Shown: piece by piece, positions 1 through 9,867 of the stretch
How positions within the stretch are numbered: position 1 is the first letter of the stretch
Layout of the letters: every line of letters begins with the position of its first letter
From: Oncomelania hupensis
Taxonomy: Eukaryota; Mollusca; Gastropoda; Littorinimorpha; Pomatiopsidae
Direction of reading: 5' to 3'
Assembly: GCA_036898135.1 (NCBI GenBank)
Contig: CM072516.1
Span: 66,419,672-66,483,671, forward strand
DNA length: 64,000 nt
Made by a program: the position numbers and the translations under genes
Notes under the pieces: generated by a model
What the model was told of the DNA's origin: nothing
Databases searched by the model: none
What the model saw: the letters and a program-made list of their open reading frames with translations, nothing else

Positions 1-833
1 CGCCAATAGCTATACAATATACATTTTAATGTGTATAGGCGGTTTGCTGGATTCTATTTTGTATATCATTTCTGTGTTCTTTTATGTTCGATTCTTGTGG
101 GCTTCGTCAGTCTTGTATGTACTTTTAAGAGTGATTAAGGAGTTCTTTGTGTCTCTTTTTCATCGCTACGTACACATGGACCGAAATTTAACATTTTATT
201 AATTATTGCCTGTCACTACACGGACGTTTCACTGATTGCTTGTCCATTACGTATTGTTTGTCATGGTACGTCACGTTCTTACTTTCTAACGTTATTATTG
301 GGCTAATTTTACGATGCAATGTCACAATGAGCCGTTAACAAATCCTGCGTTTTACAGTTTTCATTACGGTAATGCCCGCTATTGTGTTGTTTATCGCCCA
401 GTGCTATTTGTTTCGACGTAATACATTTTCATTATTACGTATAATCATGTCTGTTACACTAACAGTGCTATTGCTTTGACGCTTCCCTTGTCATCATGTA
501 ATGTCACGTGTTAGTATTATGCGTTGATATGAATGTAAAACTACTTAAAGTGATATTATGCAAGATATTGTACAGTGCAGTATTTTATTATTGTTGTCAC
601 TATTTTTGTCTCTATTTTTTCCCCTTGTTCTTCACCGGTTGGATTATTAATGAATTTGTATTAATGTCAAAAACAGTCACTGAGGATAACAAAGGTATAT
701 CCGTATCTCTTACAGTTGTGTGGAATTTAATCCCTCAGTCTATTGGTTACTACTGTTATATCCCTATGTCTTACAGTTGTGTGGAATTTAATCCGTCATT
801 CTATTGGTTACTACTGTTACTAATGCAGGATGT
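1..833. other. Non-coding AT-rich sequence with a 61 bp tandem duplication
   Basis: I see no gene here. The only structure is a direct tandem duplication of about 61 bp at 696-756 and 757-817; both halves read through the same 'cttacagttgtgtggaattt' core with a few differences. Frames that are open across it have no recognisable domain. Confidence 0.5.
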
Positions 834-1437
834 TATCACGCGCTTACCCCCGTTGGGGTGCCGGGAGTTTCAGTATAAATAGTATCCCCACTTTCTGGAA
901 ATTTAGTGCTTTAAATTCCCACTGTCGCTGTCTTTCTCGTTTGCTCTTTCTCATTCCTGCTCTGTTCTATCAATCTGCTATACTATCTTCTTGTTCGCTA
1001 GACCAGTCACCTACCTTTTTTCTTGAAAATTCTTCCGGGACAAGACTCCTTATTTGTGTGTGAGGTCTGTTGGATCAGCTTGGGAATATTGGACGCTTTC
1101 TGCCAGGAGGTCACTGGGGCTTCCTATGATGTTATTATTTAGCAATATAGGCATTTTATATGTATGTGTTTTGTTGATAATTTATAATGATGTTTGTATT
1201 CTATTTCGTTTTTGTAAACGGCGGTTCGATAAATTAGAGTACAGCCTCAGCGTCCCCTGCGTGGGATGTCTTTATTGTAAAGTGACTGGCTGGTGGAGAG
1301 CTTTTAGTTTTACCACCAGGGTTGTTTCGGCAGATCTTTTATGCGGACCAGGGGTTGTCCGGTCCTGATTTGGCTCGGAAGAGTCCGCTGGACCTAAAGC
1401 AATAATCATGTAATGTAATGTAATGTATCACGCGCTT
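834..1437 (+). mobile_element. R1 retroposon, copy 1, full length with 12 bp target duplication
   Basis: A 580 bp unit (846-1425) is flanked by the perfect 12 bp direct repeat TATCACGCGCTT (834-845 and 1426-1437) and ends in a (TAATG)n pentamer tail, as expected for a non-LTR retroposition product. Related copies lie at 44448-45019 and 61375-61931 (both minus) and a 3' fragment at 17684-17858. The unit opens with a GC-rich block, followed by a TATA-like TATAAATAG at 873-881. It carries a 104-codon frame (1054-1368) with a hydrophobic stretch that is also open, in shorter form, in the other two long copies. I do not recognise the family: it has no tRNA-like A/B boxes that I can see and no RT domain. 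It could be a SINE-like element mobilised by a LINE with the same tail. Confidence 0.75.
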
Positions 1438-1584
1438 TTCCTTCCACCCAACTCAAAGCGCGGCGATTTGAAGAGATAGCTAGCACTGAAGACGGAATAG
1501 AAAATAATGGAAATGTTGTCCAATGTAGACTGACTGCATCCAATATTATTGTGAAATGGAGGGAACCAACCGCAGTACCTCAGA

Positions 1585-1757
1585 AGTGTCGTACCTAACT
1601 TACCAACTTCGCCCCATGGTGGAGTGTCGTACCTAAGTTACCAATGTCGCCCCATGGTGGAGGAGTAGGGGGTGGGGGTGGTGGTGGTGAGTTCGCACCC
1701 GCGACCTTTGGCATTGGAAGCCAGCGCATTATCAACTGCGCTACTGGGCCTCCTTTT
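1585..1757 (-). mobile_element. tRNA-derived SINE1 fragment (head end)
   Basis: Read on the minus strand this starts with a tRNA-like head: an A-box-like 'tagcgcagttgataatgcg' and a B-box-like 'ggtcgcgggtgcgaac'. It continues into the gene-proximal part of the SINE family seen in full at 39384-39764. A 40 bp stretch (about 1588-1667) is tandemly duplicated. The body and (ATT)n tail are missing. Confidence 0.6.
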
Positions 1758-2473
1758 ATATATTTGTTTATAATTATGAAATTTTTAGTAAATGTCTATA
1801 ACTGGTTACACTTTTTCCTTCATATACAAAATGAATTTTATATATTATATATATATAATTATTTTTTTTTTAATTTTGTTTTTTAAACAACTGTGAGACC
1901 TTCACCAGAGTTTTATGTGATCAATACATTCAAAAAGTGAGCATATGTAAATAGAACAGCTTTAATAATTAAAAAAAATTCTTGTTACTTGACTCGCATG
2001 TCATACATTTTGAACAGCATAGGCTATATAAACAGTTTTGAATCACCAGTAAAAAAAATTTGTGTGGAGTAATCCTTTTTTTTCCAGTGAGGCATTACTC
2101 ACTGTGAATTTCAATAAGGATTTGTCGCGCTGAATTCGTGAATGTGAGCTACTTAAGGATAATCATTTTGATGATTTTTGGCTGTCATACGACTTTTAGT
2201 TTTAATATATAAACAGTTTTGTACCGTGTTTAAAGATCAGTTATTTGAAAATGTTCGGATGGCATACCTTTTATGCATTGTAACACGACTGTCATACTTT
2301 GTAAACATTCCAACATAATTGTACATGACACTTCTTTTGCAGCCACAGAACTGAATGTAAGTTTTAGGTTACTTTATGACAATGACATCGTTTGTTTGCG
2401 AATGTTAAATACAGTTGACTCCTGTCATCACATATTTGTTTTGCGTATGTTGTGTTGTGTGTTTGTGTTTTTA
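1758..2473. other. AT-rich non-coding sequence
   Basis: I see nothing here beyond short A/T runs; no conserved frame, repeat family or RNA signature was recognised. Confidence 0.4.
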
Positions 2474-2493
2474 GAGAGCGGGAGGGAGGGAGG

Positions 2494-2539
<46 letters not shown>

Positions 2540-2598
2540 GAGAAGAAGAAGAAGAAGAAGAAGAAGAAGAAGAAGAAGAAGAAGAAGAAGAAGAAGAA
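2474..2598. repeat. (GA)n-(GAA)n microsatellite
   Basis: GGGA and GA repeats grade into an uninterrupted GAA tract. Frames open through it on both strands are low-complexity artefacts. Confidence 0.95.
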
Positions 2599-3094
2599 AG
2601 GTGATAACATTATAATACAAGCATAGCTGAGCGCCTGTGGTGAAACTGTAATAGACCTTATCATAACCAGCAAGCAGCCAAATATCGAGCACCTATAATT
2701 ATTGGGAAGTTCCCTTGAAAAGCACGATATTTAACCATTTTACACAAAGTTTTGTACGGTGTAGTAGAGAAAGCAGAGAGGAATTATCTCACAAACTCCA
2801 TGTCTAGCAAGGTTTTTTTTTTCTTCAGGGTTTGGACCTCAACGAACAGAAATTGTTGCATAGTCTTCACAGCTGGCACAGAACAAGCCTTGACAATATT
2901 CAGATGCAAGCAATGTGCAGCGCAATGAAAATAAATTCTGGATGCATGCTTGCACATCTTTGAATTTGCCAGCCATGCTAGCTGCACAATCATAGCCTTG
3001 GCCTCTTACATTGACTGCCTCCAAACCCCAGTCCTGTAGAGACTGAAATATCAGACCCGCAAGAGTTTCTCCAGTGATATTGTCACATTCAACA

Positions 3095-3311
3095 TGTTAC
3101 ACTATTGTTTATTTTTATCAATTGTTGATTCAGCCCCGATGCTTGATCTTGAAAAGTGTAATTCCGATTCGTTTATCCACGCAGCCTGTTCACTCAGCGA
3201 CAAGGTAGGAATGGTCGTATGAAGTTTTCCAACTTTATTCAACATACATCAACAACTGCATACAAGATCGCTCAATCGCTTTTTTTTCTCACTTTTTCTC
3301 ACTCTCAAGAC

Positions 3312-3347
<36 letters not shown>

Positions 3348-3773
3348 TATAGATTAACGTCCCCGGACACATAAGCGTATAGGGGACGATAATTGTCTCT
3401 CAAGACGACACAGTGCACCGCTAATATAGTCCCTCTATAATCGAGAGAATATTCGAACATTCCAGCGTGACGCAATTACAGCAAATCAGAATAAAACTCG
3501 TCACCGTAACTATGCACTGTCTTAGGTCATATAACTTTATTTAGGTTAGAAGAATCTCTTAGCTACCACTAGATTTATCTACATGCTTTGATCGATAGTA
3601 AACAAGTAATTCTAGAAAATTCTGCAATAATATCGACCAACGAAAATTATCGACATTATACAAAGCTTCTTCTAACAACAAAGCAAAATCAAATCAAAGA
3701 TAAATACACTCTGTTATTGCATGCGTTGCAAAACAAATCGATCGGATCTATCGTGCGCGCCTCAAACGTAACA
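3095..3773 (-). mobile_element. Gypsy (Gmr1-type family) solo LTR inside the hAT gene
   Basis: The 679 bp unit begins TGTTACAC and ends CGTAACA on the plus strand and is flanked by the 5 bp direct repeat CAACA (3090-3094 and 3774-3778). Its ends, the 'cagccccgatgcttga' block and the 'catcaacaactgcatacaa' block match the LTRs at 31362-31996 and 36225-36897, so it is a diverged relative in minus orientation. No internal coding region is present, consistent with LTR-LTR recombination after insertion. Confidence 0.88.
3313..3396 (-). mobile_element. 84 bp retroposed insert with (CTAA)n tail in the solo LTR
   Basis: This piece is bounded by an 11 bp direct repeat CTCTCAAGACG (302-312 and 397-407 within 3302-3407). 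On the minus strand it reads a hairpin-forming block (GTCCCC...GGGGAC) followed by 'gttaatc' and then seven or so CTAA units. The same block occurs on the plus strand at 22384-22420 followed by an A-run, so both look like 3' ends of one SINE or LINE family. Confidence 0.7.
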
Positions 3774-4863
3774 CAACAAAAGCAAGGAACACCCGGATAT
3801 GTTGTGTAAATCCACAAACCGAATCACAATGGATATGTTTTTAGTTTGAAGCATATATGATCTCATTGCAAGGACTGAATAGTACTGTGCTTTGCGAATC
3901 TCAACCAAAATGTTTCCTCTAATATGGCTGCCAAGTATTTCTATCATCCTGTTCTGGGTTTCCTTGGAAACGTAGGTTGCACTCCTGTCACACGTTTGAA
4001 GATGCTGCTGTACAAAGTCATCCCCAGAGGCAATGCGGAATTTTAAGAAAGCATTAAAATTACTCCTGTTGTTTTCTTCCTGCACTCCATCATCCCTATG
4101 ACCTCTGAGAGCAAGTAATTGGGGGCCACACAACAGAACCCTGTTAAAGATACTTGCACGTACCTTTCGATTGTTAGCAATCCGAGCTTCTGCTTCTGCG
4201 TTCAGTCTGGTATCAAAACTTTGAACTGGATTTTTCATATTTTCCAAAAAACGTGCACTTTTCAGCATTGTCATGGGAATGATACTCCTTTTCAGCATGC
4301 TTCTTCAGTTTTCAGAACACTTATTCCAGTTTGCATACGCTGACTTGACAAACATCCAAGGTTTTGATCACCTCTTGCGAACATCACACAAGACACCATC
4401 TAAGACAATACACAAGCTTGCAATGTTTTTCTAGCCACACTGACTAGAATCTTTTGTTTTTATTATTCATTCGAGTTACAGGAAATTCAAACTTTTTTGG
4501 AGGTACCCAGTGTTCTGTGAGAAACTGAAACTTTTCTGCCCCATTGGGTTTTTGGCTAAGGCAACATCCAAAATCCATGGCCTCTGGAAGTGGTGTTGAG
4601 GACAGCGTATTTTCTGTTTTGCTTTCAGGTTTAGTGTCCTCCGATATTCTTCGTAGTTTGAATGTGAAGAAACCTTTGTTGTAACTGAAACGGTAGAAAT
4701 TGCAGTCGAGTCTTCCAGTCGCGGCAGATTAATATCTTCACTGGCAGTTTGAACACATTCGGCTTGGCTTAAGGTGTCACCATCTAAAAGTAAAAGTATT
4801 AAAATGGTAAATACATTTTCCTTGAAAACATGGGAAAACAGGGGTTTGGGGTGGCGTTAGCAC

Positions 4864-4866
<3 letters not shown>

Positions 4867-4920
<54 letters not shown>
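4867..4920. repeat. (TA)n microsatellite in the hAT intron
   Basis: A pure AT dinucleotide run of about 54 bp lies between the first and second transposase exons. Confidence 0.95.
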
Positions 4921-4923
<3 letters not shown>

Positions 4924-5795
4924 TGCAGATCTAATATCAAAAGTAAGCCTACATTTTTTTTATAGTGTTTAAAGCGGATCACGTCTAAGTTCAACTGACA
5001 CTTTAAAAAAATTAGTGACATAATTTTAAGTGTTAGCTGACCTCATACAAATAAATTACTGCTCAGTTGAGAGGACAAACGACGTTTAAATTATGCAGAA
5101 CCAAAGATTATTTCAGTACAGCCGACAAATAACAAAATGCCGTCATTTGAAAATCAATTATTCATGCAAAATGTTAAACGAATGACAAATTTTTATCGCA
5201 CAAATGATGCCAGTTTGGAGTGGGCTACCTACTGATAGTAGGAATCTGCCCAAATAGCGCATTAGGAAAAACAATTATATAAAAAAAAGCAAGATTAATA
5301 ACTATTTATGATTACTTACCGGCCTTTGGCACTGGTAATAAGAAAGTCTTCATGCCCGCTGCATCGGCAGATTTAAGCGGGGGTCGCTTTGGCATTGTCA
5401 CTTTAAGAAGAAAAAAAAAAAGCCCGCTAGTACACGGATATGAAAGCAATGCCAAGGGACGTAACCATGCCGTAGATATACATGTAAGATACATCTTTCG
5501 AGCGCAAACATCCATGGGCTGTTGATGTTTGTGGTAGACATCGCGTAAAAAAACGCCAAGAGACAATGCTAAGAACAATTTTTAAAAAATGTCTTCATGT
5601 TTTATTTTATAACTTTTTAAAAATTTCATTTAAATAATTAATTTATATAGGGCGTGTGTGACGTGTGTGGGGGGGGGGGTTTGGGGGGGGAGGGGTTACC
5701 CCTAGATCCGCCTCTGTATGTATAATAACATAATTATTTAATTAAAAAATTATATTGAAACAATATTTTCTTTTCCATCCATATTGCTGTACTCA

Positions 5796-5796
5796 C

Positions 5797-5873
<77 letters not shown>

Positions 5874-5895
5874 GTCGTCGTCGTCGTCGTTATCG
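5796..5895. repeat. (CAT)n-(CGT)n trinucleotide microsatellite
   Basis: A long ATC/CAT run passes into several GTC units. The poly-serine frame across it is a repeat artefact. Confidence 0.95.
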
Positions 5896-6079
5896 TCATA
5901 CATTGTTGTCATCCCAAAAAAAAGTAGAAGAGGAAGAAGACCTACAGCACAGATAAAAGATGATGACTAAAGTATTTTTAGTCCGAGGAACCCAAATCTC
6001 TCCACTGTTTCTTTAGTATCAACCAAACCATAAAATGTTCACAATCCTTTGTGTACAAGAATACCACAAGAAGAAGAAG

Positions 6080-6081
6080 AT

Positions 6082-6133
<52 letters not shown>
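6080..6133. repeat. (GAT)n microsatellite
   Basis: A trinucleotide run about 100 bp upstream of the 3' end of the old RTE copy. Confidence 0.95.
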
Positions 6134-6134
<1 letters not shown>

Positions 6135-6230
6135 ATTAGGAGGAGGGTGAAGAGGGTGAGGAGTTGATGATAGCTGTTTGATGAACAATGCAGAAAAATC
6201 GGGGACAAATATCAAAATTATTACTAGCTT

Positions 6231-7061
6231 CCTATCCTATCCTTTCCCGTAACTCGAGAGTCGTTGGGGCACCCAGTGTAACCAGGGTACTCCTGTCCTC
6301 AGCAGTCCTCTTGACTTCACTCAGTGTCAAGCCAGTCCATTCTCGAATGTTGTCTTCCCACCTCATTTTCTCCCTCTGTTTCTGCCTCCTTGCACCGTGC
6401 GTTGCAGGATGGTTTTTGCAAGGCCTAATGCTCTGGCCATACCATCGGAGATGTTCCCGTTTCTTCACCACTGTGAGCAAGTCATCGTGTTGTCCAATGG
6501 CTTGCGTGATGGTCTTTCGGACTTCATCGTTGGTGATGTGCTAGGTATAGGAAATGCCCAGAAGTCTTCTGTAGCACCCCGTATCGATGCTTTGTATTTT
6601 TTGTTGTAGGTCTGCTGTGAGGGTCAATTTTTCGCAAGCGTATAAGAAGATGGAGATGACTAGAGAACGCAGCAACCTTACCTTGGAATGTAGACTGATG
6701 GTCCTGTCTTTCCAAATGGGCTTCAATCTTGTCAGGGCAGCAGTTGCTTGCGCTAACCTGGAGAGGCCTTCCTTTCGGGACCCACTGTCGGAAACAATTG
6801 CTCCTATATATTTGAAGCTGTGCGCCGTGTTGAGGGATTGGCCTTGGACTTTGATGTCCATGTTGATGCCCTTGGTGTTGTTGGTCATCATTTTGGTCTT
6901 CTCTGCGCTTACTTCATTTCCAAAGGCTCTGGAGGTGATGTCAAGCCTCTGTACCAGCTGTTCAAGTTCTTGTTCCTCGCCAGCAAATCCATCAATGTCA
7001 TCCCCAAAACCGAGGTTGGAGATTGCTCTACCCCCTATGTTGACTTTAGCTTCAAGATCTG
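6231..7061 (-). pseudogene. RTE-clade LINE, old copy, 3' segment (C-terminal RT region)
   Basis: Minus-strand sequence encodes RT motifs C to E and the C-terminal part of an RTE-type ORF: 'GGRAISNLGFGDDIDGFAGEEQELE', 'KTKMMTNNTKGINMDIKVQGQSL' and 'CYRRLLGISYT'. It ends in a short GGATA tail at 6231. The catalytic block reads FGDD. The frame is broken downstream of 6541. At 7061 it is cut by the Gypsy element; the same gene resumes at 11645 and, after a second insertion, at 16955-17205. All three pieces are collinear with the younger RTE at 12903-16439. Confidence 0.85.
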
Positions 7062-7210
7062 TGTTACGTTGAAACGCGAAGGATAGTATGTCTGAAGCGT
7101 GCACGATAGATCTAATCGTTTCGCTTTGCAAAGTATTCAATAGTAGAGTGTATTTACCTTTGATTTGAGTTTGCGTTGTGGTTAGAGGAAGCTTTGTATA
7201 ACGTTGATAA
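7062..7210 (+). repeat. 5' LTR remnant of the plus Gypsy copy
   Basis: This is the first 149 bp of the LTR, matching 11028-11176 base for base as far as I can read. The break at 7210/7211 falls straight into capsid coding sequence. Both outer ends of the element and its target duplication are intact, so the loss is an internal deletion and not 5' truncation at integration. Confidence 0.9.
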
Positions 7211-9858
7211 AATTGCCAGCGTTCGTCGACGGGAAGGACCAGATCGACAGTTATCTGGCGAGGTTCGAAAGGTTCGCCGAAAGCGCTAAATGGCAACGTC
7301 AAGACTGGGCGATCATACTCAGCGCACTACTGACGGGGAAGGCGCTCGACGTCTACACCAGACTGTCGAATACTGACGCCAAAGACTACGACGTTTTAAA
7401 AGAGGCCCTGTTGCAGTGCTACAACTTTACAGAGAAAGGCTACCGTAAACGCTTTCGTGAATGCCGGCCTCTGTCAGACGAGACGCCAAAGCAGTTTGTG
7501 GAGCGCTTGTCGTCATACCTGCACAAGTGGGTCGAATTATCAGGCAAAGGGAAGACTTACGAGAGTCTCCATGATCTGATCGTCAAGGAGCAATTACTCG
7601 ACGCCTGCCCTAAAGACCTCGCGATCCACTTGGAAATACAAAAGTTGGAGACGCTAAAAGACGTTGCTGAAGCTGCTGAAAGATATCTCATGGCTTATGA
7701 AAAGACACTGGGGCCACCCAAGGCGACGAAACATTTTCAGAAGACTGGAAACCATGGGAACCATATCCAGGGGAGTCAGACGAGCCAGAGACACACGGAT
7801 TCCACGCCACCTCACAGGGAAGGGCATTCAAGAGGCTGTTTCACTTGCAACGCTACAGACCACAGAGCGGCTAACTGTCCTCAAAACAAAAGTAGCGGAC
7901 AGCGGAGCAGTACGGACAATGCAGCGGCGGGCAACCGGCAGAGGCGGTTCTCCAATCAACGGCAAACCAGTAGATCTGACCATCAAGTGTGCGGCGGGAG
8001 CGTCATTCTTCCGAGTGAGACCGAGCGCGCAGCTACTCCTGCGGACGTGCAAGAGTGCATAACCGATGGCCAACTTCTCCTTGCCAACGGGAAATCCATC
8101 CCCGTCGTCGCCAGCGCAGCTGTGACCGTCCAGAACATGCCTGTTTCAAAGGGACGCGTCGGAAATCATGAAGTGACTGTCTTAAGAGACTCTGGCTGCA
8201 GTGGGGTCATCGTCAAAGAAAACCTAATCGCTAAAGAACAGTTCACTGGCGATTTTAAATGGACACTCATGGCCGACAGCAAATGTGTGAGAGCGCCAGT
8301 TGCGAAGATTCAAGTCAGCACTCCTTTCTACATAGACGAAGTAGAAGCGGTTTGCCTGAAGAAGCCGCTATACGATTTGATGATCGGGAACATCGACGGC
8401 GCGAGACGACCCGACGACCCCGATTCGGAATGGAGTCCTGCCTCAACCCAACGTGTCGAAGTTGCGGAGGAGGATCCATTGCCATTTCCCGATGGAGACA
8501 TTACAGAGCTGCTACGGGACAATGTGGTTACTCCGGCTCAGCCCTGCCGACCAGAGATCGTCGGTGCCGTTACTACTAGGGCCCAGGCCAAGAGAGACAA
8601 GACGTCTATGCCACTGAAGGTCGCCGACAGAGATAAACTGATCCAGCTCCAGGAAGCTGATAGCACTTTAAACAAGTACAAAAACCGCCAAGACCACGTG
8701 ACCAAAGGCAGTGGCACGGTCTATTTTGAGGTGAAGGCTAAAATCCTGTACCGAATCTTCCAGCACCCGAGGGTCAACGGAGGGAAACCACTACGTCAAG
8801 TCTTGGTACCGTTACCCCTAAGGCGCCAAGTGATGGAAGTAGCTCATGACTCTATCATGGGAGGTCACCTAGGTATCAAGAAGACGTCGGATAGAATCCA
8901 GGCGGTGTTCTACTGGCCAGGACTTCATGCGGACGTCAGCCGTTTCTGCCGATCATGTGACATTTGCCAGAAAACCATACCTCGAGGAAGGGTCCCGAAA
9001 GTGCCTATGCAGAGGATGCCTCTGATCGACCGACCTTTCAAGAGGGTGGCCTTAGACTTAATCGGCGAAATAAGACCTCCGAGTGAAGAAGGTCATCGGT
9101 GGGTACTGACTTTAGTGGACTATGCGACTCGGTACCCAGAAGCAGTGCCACTGAAGAAGATTGACACTGAAACTGTAGCAGAGGCACTGGTGGACATGTT
9201 CAGTAGACTTGGAGTGCCTGAAGAAATTTTGACAGACCTCGGGACGCAGTTCGTCTCTGACTGCATGAAGGAGGTCAACAGACTGCTGAGCATCCGGCAT
9301 TTGACTACGACACCCTACCATCCAATGTGCAACGGGCTCGTCGAAAAGTTCAATGCTACGCTGAAGTCCACCCTGAAGAAACTGTGCAGCGAGCAGCCCA
9401 GACAATGGCATCGCTATATGAACGCCTTACTTTTCGCCTACAGAGAAGTACCGCAGGAGTACACCGGCTTTTCTCCGTTCGAGCTGCTGTACGGAAGAAC
9501 CATTCGAGGGCCGATGCACATCCTGAAAGAACTGTGGACGAAGGAAGTGGACACCCCAGAGGTGAAGAACAGTTACCAGTACGTGTTTGAGCTAGGAGAG
9601 AAGCTGGAGCAGACTCTCGAGATAGCCAGAGAAAACCTGAAGAAATCCCAGGACTGTGGAAAGCACTACTACGATCGTAGGGCTGTGAACAGGAAGTTCA
9701 AACCTGGCAACAAAGTGCTGGTGCTGCTACCTACTGATCATAATAAGTTGCTGATGCAGTGGAAAGGCCCGTACGAAGTGGAGACCGTGGTGGGGATCAA
9801 CGACTATAAGGTGAAGGTCGGCCAGCATTCCAAGATATACCACGCCAACCACCTTTAA
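7204..9858 (+). CDS. Gag-protease-integrase polyprotein of the Gypsy element
   Basis: This 884-codon frame is open to a TAA at 9859. Residues about 1-165 are a capsid of the kind related to SCAN domains (KLPAFVDGKDQIDSYLARFE). A CCHC zinc knuckle (CFTCNATDHRAANC) lies near residue 210. A protease-like LRDSGCSGVIV is near 326. The integrase zinc finger (H-x-H...C-x2-C, about 548-590) is followed by the catalytic core: D in VALDLIGE, D in LTDLGTQF and E in GLVEKFN, with exactly 35 residues between the last two. A GPY/F-type module (WKGPYEV) follows near 853. The frame begins at a TTG in LTR remnant sequence; the real start was deleted, so initiation is unclear. In the minus copy the gag start lies further upstream. 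Integrase looks intact; the whole frame may be untranslated. Confidence 0.88.
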   Translation: MIKLPAFVDGKDQIDSYLARFERFAESAKWQRQDWAIILSALLTGKALDVYTRLSNTDAKDYDVLKEALLQCYNFTEKGYRKRFRECRPLSDETPKQFVERLSSYLHKWVELSGKGKTYESLHDLIVKEQLLDACPKDLAIHLEIQKLETLKDVAEAAERYLMAYEKTLGPPKATKHFQKTGNHGNHIQGSQTSQRHTDSTPPHREGHSRGCFTCNATDHRAANCPQNKSSGQRSSTDNAAAGNRQRRFSNQRQTSRSDHQVCGGSVILPSETERAATPADVQECITDGQLLLANGKSIPVVASAAVTVQNMPVSKGRVGNHEVTVLRDSGCSGVIVKENLIAKEQFTGDFKWTLMADSKCVRAPVAKIQVSTPFYIDEVEAVCLKKPLYDLMIGNIDGARRPDDPDSEWSPASTQRVEVAEEDPLPFPDGDITELLRDNVVTPAQPCRPEIVGAVTTRAQAKRDKTSMPLKVADRDKLIQLQEADSTLNKYKNRQDHVTKGSGTVYFEVKAKILYRIFQHPRVNGGKPLRQVLVPLPLRRQVMEVAHDSIMGGHLGIKKTSDRIQAVFYWPGLHADVSRFCRSCDICQKTIPRGRVPKVPMQRMPLIDRPFKRVALDLIGEIRPPSEEGHRWVLTLVDYATRYPEAVPLKKIDTETVAEALVDMFSRLGVPEEILTDLGTQFVSDCMKEVNRLLSIRHLTTTPYHPMCNGLVEKFNATLKSTLKKLCSEQPRQWHRYMNALLFAYREVPQEYTGFSPFELLYGRTIRGPMHILKELWTKEVDTPEVKNSYQYVFELGEKLEQTLEIARENLKKSQDCGKHYYDRRAVNRKFKPGNKVLVLLPTDHNKLLMQWKGPYEVETVVGINDYKVKVGQHSKIYHANHL

Positions 9859-9867
9859 AAGCTGTAC

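Larger units (their letters stand above)
2779..5716 (-). pseudogene. Decayed hAT-type transposase (ZMYM1/TTF-domain-like), interrupted
   Basis: On the minus strand a first exon (5395 to 5320, starting MPKRPPLKS) ends at a GTAAGT donor, and a second begins after an AG acceptor at 4783. The second exon carries a TTF-type region (about 4784-4300; 'EHWVPPKKFEFP' and a C-x2-C-like remnant). Next comes the DUF4371-like part (4298-3779): 'ALRGHRDD', 'NFNAFLKFRIASGDD', 'SATYVSKETQN' and 'YYSVLA...IVIRFVD'. After the inserted solo LTR the gene resumes at 3089 with 'GLEAVNVRGQGYDCAASMAGKFKDVQ', a hallmark of these hAT proteins, and fades near 2780. Frameshifts and stops occur in every segment, so it is dead. 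A terminal-repeat-like CAGAGGCGGATCTAGG on the minus strand at 5716-5701 probably marks the element's 5' end; I did not find the 3' end. A degenerate host ZMYM1-like gene is the alternative. Confidence 0.8.

Noticed and set aside
3313..3346. Telomere-like repeat
   Set aside because: The run is (TTAG)n, not TTAGGG, and lies within a duplication-flanked retroposed piece.
7204..9858. Intact, mobile Gypsy or endogenous virus
   Set aside because: No envelope frame, no gag start, damaged RT, no RNase H and a truncated 5' LTR.
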